DNA from: Nematopogon swammerdamellus
Taxonomy: Eukaryota; Arthropoda; Insecta; Lepidoptera; Adelidae
NCBI GenBank assembly: GCA_946902875.1
Contig: OX336343.1
Location: 7,367,754-7,431,753, forward strand
Reading direction: 5' to 3'
Length of the DNA stretch: 64,000 bases
The stretch's first letter is position 1. Every line of letters starts with the position of its first letter. Positions 34,640 to 44,104 of this stretch are shown in pieces. Made by a program: the position numbers and the translations under genes. The notes beneath the pieces are model-generated. The model was not told the DNA's origin. It made no database searches and saw only the letters and a list, made by a program, of their open reading frames with translations.

Positions 34640-34900
34640 TGGATGGATGGATGAAGGCGGGGCGGACGGAGCGGCCGGCTGTAGCCGGCCGCTCCGTCCG
34701 CGACGGGGCGAGGCGGAGCGAGCGACCGGAGCCGGAGCGGCGCGCGCGCGCGCCGGCTCGACCACGGGGGTGACAGTTCATAGTGGCAATCTCGTCCGTA
34801 AGCCGGCGGCCATTTTGAGGGTCGCCAACACAACCGACCAATGAAATCGAGCCGTCAGTTTGAAGCTCGCAAAAAAAAAGTAATGGCGGCTGGCTGGTGT
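34640..34900. promoter_or_regulatory. CpG-rich promoter-like segment with GC palindrome
   Basis: GC-rich sequence with a CG alternating run (34740-34753) and a 40-base palindrome at 34662-34701 (19-base arms, GT loop; arm contains CGGACGGAGCGGCC). CCATTTTG and CCAAT motifs follow (34810-34843). It lies just upstream of the THAP reading frame, in the right place for its promoter; that link is inference. Confidence 0.4.
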
Positions 34901-35022
34901 ATGTAGGTACCTAGGTGTTGTTATTGTGGTGCGGTGCAGTTTTGTTATTATTGTGATTTGTGGTATTTTGCGAGCGCGTATATACATTTATGTCAGTAAT
35001 TTGTGGCGGAGGCAAGGTGACG

Positions 35023-35252
35023 ATGCCGTACGTGAGGTGCTGCGTACCCGGCTGTGCCAGCAGGACGAGTGCAGCTGTGCCTGCCTCGGGACAGACACAG
35101 CTACCAACAGGCTGCCTCGGAGCGTGCCCCTGCTGACGCTGTGGATGCCCTACCTCAGTTGTGTACGCCCGGAGTTCTCTAGTTTGACTCCGAACCAACT
35201 CCGCATGAAGAGAATTTGCAATAGACATTTTGAAGCGAGATTCTTTCCTTGA
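35023..35252 (+). pseudogene. THAP zinc-finger domain, frameshifted
   Basis: Starting at ATG 35023 the frame gives MPYVRCCVPGCASRTS, the N-terminal Cys pair of a THAP domain. The rest of the domain is read one base out of phase: RLPRSVPLLTLW, then LTPNQLRMKRICNRHF with the C-x2-H pair, then EARFFP and a stop at 35252. THAP domains are about 80-90 residue DNA-binding folds with a C2CH zinc site, used by transposases of the P-element type and by transcription factors. The four zinc ligands are present but in two frames. A LINE fragment follows directly. Either a dead gene or transposon exon, or a frameshift error in the assembly; an intron joining the two frames is less likely because no splice pair is evident. 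Confidence 0.6.
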
Positions 35253-35407
35253 AGGTTTCCGACCTGAATGTCGTACGTCTTGGTGCTGTGTTTCAGGGAA
35301 AATGTCATATACTGTGTTTTATCTATGTTAAGTACTAGTTGATTACTCTGGAACCAATTATGTGCTTTTAACAGCGCCTCATTAATATTAAGCGGACAGT
35401 GTTCATG

Positions 35408-35611
35408 TTTTTTTTTTATTATTTTTTTATGGAAACTGACACTGGCTACATCACCTAAAACATCCGTGATGTCATCCCATAACACCGGGTGAAATTGGTG
35501 CCACGTTAGTGCTTCCCTTCGGTCGTGCCGGCTACACTGAACTGGACGGAAAACACAAACTATTTACATAGCCGTTTCGACGGACCTTTCATTTAGTGCG
35601 GTGGTACCAAA
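35408..35611 (-). mobile_element. 5S-type SINE, 5'-truncated
   Basis: T-run, atggaaactgacac, tccgtgatgtcatcccataa, through gtgcggtggtaccaa. Inserted between the LINE blocks IDKTQYMTFS and FVDDTSIL. Confidence 0.9.
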
Positions 35612-35617
35612 TCTAGT

Positions 35618-35715
35618 AACATAAGAAGGTAGTCATATCCCTTAGTCGCCTTTTACGACGTACACGGGGAGAGATGCAGTGGGGCTATTCTTTTAAAGTA
35701 CGGGCCCCACACGGT
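35618..35715. repeat. Dispersed repeat, inverted copy (cactgcatctctcccc family)
   Basis: Reverse complement of the repeat at 7136-7210 (ggggagagatgcagtgggg, gtcgccttttacgac). Confidence 0.8.
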
Positions 35716-36246
35716 TCTTCTATTTTCATAAGTATTGATGTGTCATCTACAAATAAGATTACCTCAGTCATGTGTGAGACAAGCTGGTAAATCATTAATA
35801 TACACAAGGAATACCAGGGAACCCAGTATGGATCCCGGAGGAATGTGACACTTATTTGTCACACATGTGACATTTATTGCGCTGGATACGATTTCATTTG
35901 TTTGAATTTGTGTAAATATATTGTACATTATTCGATAGATATAATTCAGCTAGATTTAGTTCTATACCTCTGATTCCATTTAAGGTTCCAGTTTGTCACT
36001 AAGATGGTATATTTTAAGCAGTCAAATGCCTTTGATTCGTCGCAAAAATCGAGAGGGCGAGGGAGAATATAAGAGAAACAATAGTTTATTATTATATTTG
36101 CGTTTAAATCAAATTTGGTGTTAAATCGAGTCAACAGCGAGCGAAGCCGCGGGCAAAAGCTATATAAATATATGTGTATGTAATAGATAGTAAAATAGTA
36201 TTTAAGTATGTAAGGATTATTAAGAGAAGGCTGTGACTATCTATTC

Positions 36247-36926
36247 CAGGGATGGGCAAACGACGGCTCGCGGGCCATCTCCGGCCCGCGAACGGTTGCA
36301 ATCCAGCGCGCGACCATCGACCCAGAAGTAGATAATAACATAAATCATGGAAACATTCAGCAAACATTAATAGTGTAATTTGTTACTTTAATTAATAAAT
36401 ATTTGTCCTATTTTATAGATTACCTGCAATCAATATATATTTCCCTATTTAATAGTGAACCAGGTACACTGTATGTACCTGATTCGATATCTATAGCGGT
36501 CATTCACCCCTTCCTACCAATGTACTCGTATTTGCGGAAGCGATACTTCCTTATGTTCTGCGTATCGAGCGAAATTACTGTCGCTAGCTTATTGTGGTAG
36601 CCGGGCGGCCGCTGCCGTTCGTACTATGTTATGATTCACACGCCTCTCTGCGCATGTGTGCGTGCTGAGAGGAAGGGGTGAATGACCGCTATTCTCAGAC
36701 TGTAGCGCAGATACTATATATAGTTCACATAAATGAATTTTGTATATAAATAAGAGAACTTTTAATGTTGTTGAAACATATGGGTCAATAAATATCTTAA
36801 TTTCGGAAAATACAAATATTTTGATAAGTATTATATTAGATATAGCTAAAAATTCAAAAACCTGGCCCCCACATAGATTATATTTGTAAATATTGGCCCG
36901 CGTAGAACAAAGTTTGCCCATCCCTG
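36247..36926. mobile_element. hAT-like non-autonomous element, 680 bp
   Basis: Terminal inverted repeats CAGGGATGGGCAAAC and CTTTGCCCATCCCTG are flanked by ATCTATTC (36239-36246) and ATCTATAC (36927-36934), an 8-bp duplication with one mismatch. CAG...CTG ends with 8-bp duplications are the mark of the hAT superfamily. The interior has no transposase. Confidence 0.85.
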
Positions 36927-37054
36927 ATCTATACTATCAAGACCAACATCCAAATTGTGCAATATCACATTAAGCATGCACGCTATTGCATCGTTAGTTG
37001 ACTTTTTCTTCTGAAATTTAAATTGGCGAGGATTACTAGGTACCATATGATTGT

Positions 37055-37653
37055 TTCCCTTTGGTCGTGCCGGCTACACTGAACTTGACGGAAAACACCA
37101 ACTACTTACATACCACTTTGATCGACTTTTCATTTAGTGCGGGTGGTGGGACCAACCCGGACCGGTTAAACCAGTGCTGTCCAACTGGTTTCGCCGACGA
37201 GCTACTTCGATATTTCTGTGAATTTTAATGGGATACCTGGCTCTGGCAATTTTTATTTTCTAAATTAAAAAATCTGCTATAAATCCATATGACAGCATGA
37301 AAGCATTAGGCAATTTTTAACATGTTCTCGAGTTAACGTATTTCTAAATTTATGTTTTATACATTTCTTTCGAGGTATTATTTCAATTTTATGTTTATTG
37401 GAACGTCTGTGAGTGGGCGCATAAAATAAGGCTGCGTGCTACTGGATGCCCGCATACTACCGGTTGGACACCGCTGGGTTAAACCCTACCACCTAATAAG
37501 GTAAGAAGGGAAGGGACCTACAGTTTTACGTGCGAGTCACGATCAGCCTCCATCGGTTGAACGGTCATCCATCCAAGTTCTGACCGCACCCAGGTGTGCC
37601 TATGATCACGAACGACAGTCGGCCGATAGCTCCACTGAGCTACCGAGGCTGAC
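37055..37653 (-). mobile_element. 5S-type SINE with complete head, split by a hAT-like element
   Basis: On the minus strand the head GTCAGCCTCGGTAGCTCAGT is followed by the 5S-like CGGTCAGAACTTGGATGGAT (about 37565-37595). The body is interrupted by the 305-bp element at 37172-37476 and resumes beyond it. The 3' tail is missing. Confidence 0.9.
37172..37476. mobile_element. hAT-like MITE, 305 bp, exact 8-bp duplication
   Basis: Starts CAGTGCTGTCCAACTGG and ends CCGGTTGGACACCGCTG, imperfect inverted repeats. GGTTAAAC flanks it on both sides (37164-37171 and 37477-37484), exactly within the SINE phrase gggttaaaccctaccacc. No coding capacity. Confidence 0.92.
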
Positions 37654-38660
37654 ACCCACTGGCTCCATGAAGTACAGCCTCAATATGTTATTTATTATTC
37701 ATTGTTTTCAAAATATTTTACTCTGTAATTTTTTGAAATAAACACATTGGTCATATTACATATTTTCATTATTTACTCACCTAACCTATCGGCCAACTAT
37801 GAAAAATGCCTCTTAAGTTTTTAGTTTCTCTCTAGATGAACACAAAAAACATAGCTTCGAAGGAAAATATTGAAAATATGAGGCATTTTTCATTTTTGGC
37901 TAAAATAATGATTTCAACAGTTCTCATAAGAGTATATCTATCGATATTAGGAGGACATCCCTAATATCGATAATGATTCTATCGTGAGTTCACCTCACTA
38001 AGTCTAGCTTCTGATTGGGCAGCTGTCACGTCTGTGATTGGTCGTTTGTCTTGGCGACCCAATGGCTCTATGGGTTGCTGCTATGTTCAAGACTGTCCCA
38101 TCTGTCCAAAGACATATATATTGGTAATCTGTGGGCTCGACCGCCAGTCATTCGCCGCCGTAGCCTCCGCCGCCCCCGTCATTCAGCCCAGTCAGTCATG
38201 TCATGTCATGACTTCATGACCGCCGCGACGATCGCGCTGAGTCCTCTAATTTTCTTGATATTTTCCAAGCGTAGGTAGCAACTTATGGATGAAATTATAC
38301 AATAAACAAAAAACGAAAACAAATCACCAATGCACACATAGGTAGGTACTCGTAAATGGTGGACGCAATACATACACCAAAACGGCAATCTCTTCTTTTT
38401 ATTTAATAGTGGCAACAAAACGACAATCTCAACGAGACCTCATGAGGTGTCGTTGGAATTATCGAAAATTGTCGTTTGCTCATTGGTCAAATTCAAATGT
38501 TCGTTCTTTGACATTTGAACTTAAGAGTAGGGTTACGACACGACAATGACAATGCCATTTTTTTATTATGTACTTCTAAAAACGATATATCGAAAAGATG
38601 TCAATTAGAGTAGGTTACGACACGACAAATGGCACGATGCATCGTTTTTACAACTCCGAG
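37654..38660. other. Intergenic DNA with a CCAAT-rich patch
   Basis: A patch at 38010-38260 has three ATTGG (inverted CCAAT) motifs and moderate GC, which looks promoter-like, but no exon follows in either direction that I can support. The rest is AT-rich. Confidence 0.4.
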
Positions 38661-38669
38661 TAGACCTCC

Positions 38670-39034
38670 AGGGTTAATATAATGAAGATGCATCGCTACG
38701 CGACGCCTCCTAATGTTGAAGCGGTGCATGTCGTTTTTTGTTACGTTTTGTTTCAATCCGAGTGTTTCGTCGAGCCGAGTCAACCCGAGCCGTAGGAGCC
38801 GCAGAAGCCGCAGGAGCCGCCAGAGCCGCCAGAGGTTTCAGGTGTGAAACCCCAAGAAACCCGCAAGCGGCACATGATAGAACAAAGGAACGCTTGCGCC
38901 GTAGATCAGCTGATTGTAAGCGCGAAGTGGCAGAAACGAAACGTAACAAAAACGACATGCACCGCCTCAACATTAGGTTAGGGTTATTTAAAGAAGATGC
39001 GTCGCGTAGCATCTTCTTTATATTAACCCTGGTT
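38670..39034. mobile_element. Foldback element, 365 bp
   Basis: Left arm 38670-38755 (agggttaatataatgaagat, cgacgcctcctaatgttgaa, gcggtgcatgtcgtt) is inverted at 38935-39030 (aaaacgacatgcaccgcctc, aacattaggttagggtta). The core phrase also bounds the element at 46633-47646. The interior (38756-38930) has a CCGCAG/AGCCGC repeat. The 100-aa frames on both strands (38710-39043) arise from these arms. Confidence 0.75.
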
Positions 39035-39927
39035 TTTTTTTAACCTCCGAAACATCACAGCTGATCTACAGCGCCATCGTTCCTTTGTTCTCTCCTGTGC
39101 CAGAGCCAGACCCAAGAAACCCGCAGTACTGTATTATATTCTTTGTCCGCAGCCTTGCTCAGACGATTCCTTCATCGCAGGAGAGCTTTGACGCAGCTGC
39201 TGGGGTGGGTTGGGTACAGAGGTGCGCTTTTGTGCCGGTTTGTGTCACGATTTCGTACAGCGCACATCTCTGTACTGTTGTGCTGTGCTCGCACGATGGA
39301 CAGTCTCGTGCAGTTCGTGTCACGATTGTCCAACGCGCACGAAGTAGCACAAACTTGCACGTTTTGACTGCATTATGCAAACTGTCTTGGTTTTAGTTCA
39401 GCGTGATTGTACATTTCACTTTATTATTTTATAAGATCTTCAACTAAAGTATGTATGTATCCCTCAATGTCTAAGATTAAATAATCTTTGTCAGACATTT
39501 TAAATGAATAAGTACCTAGGTAAATAAATATTATAGACTTTACTGCGATGCAGAAGGCGGACTTTGCCGACACGCGCCAAGGACGAGTGAAGCATGCAGC
39601 ACTCACAATGCACAACACAGCACAGTAGAGATTGTAAGGTTCAAATTTTAACCTTAAGTTCAAATTGTAAAATTAAAAATTTCCTGGCAAAATGTTCATA
39701 TAAGCAAGCAGCGCACTCTTCGGTAGCGGGCGGCGCGGCTTGGCGGTATGAACAAAGAGACATGAAAGCCGTGCCGACAGTCCAGCCGACACGCGGCACG
39801 CGCGCGGCTTGTCGGGTTTTCGACACAGATCAAAGGCGCGCGCGCGGCCAATGGCCATCGTGCGTGCGTGGCGTGGCGCAGCAGCGCGGTGGTACGTCGC
39901 GCCGCCGCCCCGCGCGCGTCCTACCTA
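39035..39927. other. Intergenic DNA, no gene seen
   Basis: 39052-39098 contains the inverted match (cagctgatctacagcg, cgttcctttgttct) of 38880-38915, part of the neighbouring foldback family. The 134-aa frame (39594-39998) ends in the array at 39930 and shows no domain. Confidence 0.45.
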
Positions 39928-39929
39928 TT

Positions 39930-42900
39930 AGTCCGGTCGCCCGTAGAACATTCATATTACCAAAAAGGTTACCGCTTGGCTTAGTGAAATTGTTATAAAT
40001 TACGGCATTTTAAACACAAAAACCCAAGTCTTAAAGATCGCGAATGGGCGCAACCGTATTCGGTGACAAGTCGAAAATCGCCAAAAATGTCGGTAAATTA
40101 CTTTTTGAGGTTACCGATTCTTTTCACTATAGTTATGTTCTCCAGCTTATTTCAATTACCACACGTCATCGTAAGACCATGGCAAGTGGGCATATACTGG
40201 TTTAAGACCACATGAAGTCAGCCGATTTTGACGTTAAATTACATTTTGAGGTTACCGCTTCAAATTTATACAGCAGCTAATAGACCCTCTGTACAAACCA
40301 CATACCCATTTTAAGACCCTTTCTGTGGGCGCTTTAGATTTTAAGACCCATTTTGTCGGCGAAGAAAAATTTAAAAAAATTGTATTAAAGTACGTAAATA
40401 CATACATAATGTACATACCACACGCTGTATTCCGACAATCAGGGTAAGCAGAGTAATCGGCGTTGTGCTGCAAGTACACCTATAAGTCCTGTCGCCCGTA
40501 GAACATTCATATTACCAAAAAGTTACCGCTTGGCTATGTGAAATTCTTATAAATTACGCCATTTTAAACACAAAAGCCCAAATCTGAAAGATCGCAAATG
40601 GGCGCAACCATATTCGGTGACAAGTCGAAAATTTCCAAAAATTTCAGTAATTTACTTTTCGAGGTTACCGCTTCTTTTCACTGTAGTTATGTTCTCCAGC
40701 TTATTTCAATTACCACACGTCATCGTAAGACCATGGCAAGTGGGCATACACTGATTTAAGACCACATGAAGTCAGCCGATTATGACGATAATTTACTTTT
40801 TGAGGTTACCGCTTCAAATTTATACAGCAGCTAATAGACCCTCTGTACAAACCACATACCCATTTTAAGACCCTTTCTGTCTGTGGGCGCTTTAGATTTT
40901 AAGACCAATTTTGTCGGCGAAGAAAAATAATTTTTTTTTTTATTAAAGTACGTAAATACATACATAATGTACATACCACACCCTGTATTCCGACAATCAG
41001 GGTAAGCAGAGTAATCGGCGTTGTGCTGCAAGTACACCTAGTCCTGTCGCCCGTAGAACATTCATATTACCAAAAAGGTTACCGCTTGGCTATGTGAAAT
41101 TGTTATAAATTACGCCATTTTAAATGCTAAAACCCAAATCTGAAAGATCGCAAATGGGCGCAACCATATTCGGTGACAAGTCGAAAATCTCCAAAAATGT
41201 CAGTAATTTACTTTTCGAGGTTACCGCTTCTTCCCACTGTAGTTATGTTCTCCAGCTTGTTTCAATTACCACACGTCATCGTAAGACCATGGCAAGTGGG
41301 CATACACTGGTTTAAGACCACGTGAAGTCAGCCGATTTTGACGTTAAATTACTTTTTGAGGTTACCGCTTCAAATTTATACAGCAGCTAATAGACCCTCT
41401 GTACAAACCACATACCCATTTTAAGACCCTTTCTGTGGGCGCTTTAGATTTTAAGACCCATTTTGTCGGCGAAGAAAAATTTAAAAAAATTGTATTAAAG
41501 TACGTAAATACATACATAATGTACATACCACACGCTGTATTCCGACAATCAGGGTAAGCAGAGTAATCGGCGTTGTGCTGCAAGTACACCTATAAGTCCT
41601 GTCGCCCGTAGAACATTCATATTACCAAAAAGTTACCGCTTGGCTATGTGAAAGTCTTATAAATTACGCCATTTTAATCACAAAAGCCCAAATCTGAAAG
41701 ATCGCAAATGGGCGCAACCATATTCGGTGACAAGTCGAAAATTTCCAAAAATTTCAGTAATTTACTTTTCGAGGTTACCGCTTCTTTTCACTGTAGTTAT
41801 GTTCTCCAGCTTATTTCAATTACCACACGTCATCGTAAGACCATGGCAAGTGGGCATACACTGGTTTAAGACCACATGAAGTCAGCCGATTTTGACGTTA
41901 AATTACTTTTTGAGGTTACCGCTTCAAATTTATACAGCAGCTAATAGACCCTCTGTACAAACCACATACCCATTTTAAGACCCTTTCTGTGGGCGCTTTA
42001 GATTTTAAGACCCATTTTGTCGGCGAAGAAAAATAAAAAAAAATTGTATTAAAGTACGTAAATACATACATAATGTACATACCACACGCTGTATTCCGAC
42101 AATCAGGGTAAGCAGAGTAATCGGCGTTGTGCTGCAAGTTCACCTATAAGTCCTGTCGCCAGTAGAACATTCATATTACCAAAAAGTTACCGCTTGGCTA
42201 TGTGAAATTCTTATAAATTACGCCATTTTAAACACAAAAGCCCAAATCTGAAAGATCGCAAATGGGCGCAACCATATTCGGTGACAAGTCGAAAATTTCC
42301 AAAAATTTCAGTAATTTACTTTTCGAGGTTACCGCTTCTTTTCACTGTAGTTATGTTCTCCAGCTTATTTCAATTACCACACGTCATCGTAAGACCATGG
42401 CAAGTGGGCATACACTGATTTAAGACCACATGAAGTCAGCCGATTATGACGATAATTTACTTTTTGAGGTTACCGCTTCAAATTTATACAGCAGCTAATA
42501 GACCCTCTGTACAAACCACATACCCATTTTAAGACCCTTTCTGTGGGCGCTTTAGATTTTAAGACCCATTTTGTCGGCGAAGAAAAATTTAAAAAAATTG
42601 TATTAAAGTACGTAAATACATACATAATGTACATACCACACGCTGTATTCCGACAATCAGGGTAAGCAGAGTAATCGGCGTTGTGCTGCAAGTACACCTA
42701 TAAGTCCTGTCGCCCGTAGAACATTCATATTACCAAAAAGGTTACCGCTTGGCCATGTGAAATTGTTATAAATTACGCTATTTTAAACACAAAAGCCCAA
42801 ACCTGAAAGATCGCAAATGGGCGCAACCATATTCGGTGACAAGTCAAAAATCTCCAAAAATTTCAGTAATTTACTTTTCGAGGTTACCGCTTCTTTTCAC

Positions 42901-43266
42901 TGTAGTTATGTTCTCCAGCTTATTTCAATTACCACACGTCATCGTAAGACCATGGCAAGTCGGCATACACTGATTTAAGACCACATGAAGTCAGCCGATT
43001 TTGACGATAATTTACTTTTTGAGGTTACCGCTTCAAATTTATACAGCAGCTAATAGACCCTCTGTACAAACCACATACCCATTTTAAGACCCTTTCTGTG
43101 GGCGCTTTAGATTTTAAGACCCATTTTGTCGGCGAAGAAAAATTTCAAAAAATTGTAAATACATACATAATGTACATACCACACGCTGCATTCCGACAAT
43201 CAGGGTAAGCAGAGTAATCGGCGTTGTGCTGCAAGTACACCTAGTCCTGTCGCCCGTAGAACATTC
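39930..43266 (+). repeat. Six tandem ~554-bp units
   Basis: Units start at 39930, 40485, 41040, 41595, 42149 and 42703 with AGTCCTGTCGCCCGTAG (AGTCCGG in the first), and a 24-base cap of the next unit ends at 43266. Lengths are 555, 555, 555, 554, 554 and 540. Each unit contains the phrase GGTTACCGCTT, or a close variant, three times. The 75-aa minus-strand frame seen in most units is conserved only because the DNA is repeated. Confidence 0.97.
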
Positions 43267-44104
43267 TAGATTAGAGCTTAGTTTTTGTTTTGTTAAGAAG
43301 CGTCGTGACTCGCCGCGGTCCGTTCGTTAGGAGAGCTCGTTCGAAATTCCTAAAATTTGAGTTTTACATATTTGTATAAATACGAGTAAACTTAGTTTCT
43401 TTGTAAAATATGAACTTATACGAATAAGCTAACCAATTTCTGACGGCACATCGTCTGGCAAACGAATTCTTCTATATTTGGTTGGACAAACACTTTTTAC
43501 ACTTATTCAAACATTTTTCTGTAAAATTTATAATAGTTCCAGCTTGCGAACCTGCACCGACATGTCTTTCCACTCATTGTTAGAAAAAATTACACATTAT
43601 TTAACCGTAGGTAAAACTTACAAAGGTCGGCGGCATCTAGTTTCACTTAATTTACATCACTGCGGGCGGAGTACGCGTGCGGTGCGCGGTGCGACTGACG
43701 GTGCGACGTCGCATCGCAAAAATCTACGACGTAGTTTTAGGTAAAGTGCGATAATGCGACGTTGCATTGCAGTAATTTCCACATGAGCGCGGCTGGCGAG
43801 ATGAATGACGAACGTTGTAGTGCTCCTATATTCTATTGCATGGTAATACAATATAGTATCAATACAAGGTTTATAACAGAACGTTTATACCAGCTCCACT
43901 GCATCTCTCCCCGTGCATGTCGTAAAAGGGATAAGGGCAAGATGCCGTGCTCAAGGGCGACAGGGTAGACACCTCTCACCCTGGCACGGTCCTTCCATCA
44001 TGCAGCAGGTGGGTTTTTGTGCTTACTTGCTGCTCGATCGTTATCTTGTTCGATTACTTTGCTAAACCTTCGGTGTTGAGCTATAATTTATCGGTGTTCT
44101 TGCA
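43267..44104. other. Central segment between the inverted arrays
   Basis: About 840 bases: unique-looking DNA to 43895 including a GC-rich patch with CGACGTCGCATCGC (43680-43745), then a dispersed repeat of the cactgcatctctcccc family (43896-44104). No coding frame of confidence. Confidence 0.5.

Larger units (their letters stand above)
35262..37046 (-). pseudogene. Decayed APE-type LINE carrying three insertions
   Basis: Reading the minus strand from right to left: QFKFQKKKSTNDAIACMLN (36950-37030, finger region), FCDESKAFDCLKYTILV (about 35990-36060), PPGSILGSLVFLVYINDLP (about 35785-35845), ILFVDDTSIL where FADD is usual (35730-35770), and WFQSNQLVLNIDKTQYMTFS (about 35300-35360). The element is cut by a hAT-like element (36247-36926), a dispersed repeat (35618-35715) and a SINE (35408-35611). 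Frameshifts are present between most blocks. Jockey/CR1-like, non-functional. Confidence 0.8.

Noticed and set aside
38710..39043. Two 100-aa frames on opposite strands
   Set aside because: They mirror each other because the DNA is a foldback element.
40252..42697. A 75-aa minus-strand frame repeated in five places (and its inverted counterpart at 44883-45068)
   Set aside because: It lies in the 554-bp satellite. Conservation follows the DNA repeat, units differ by indels that break it, and the peptide has no domain.
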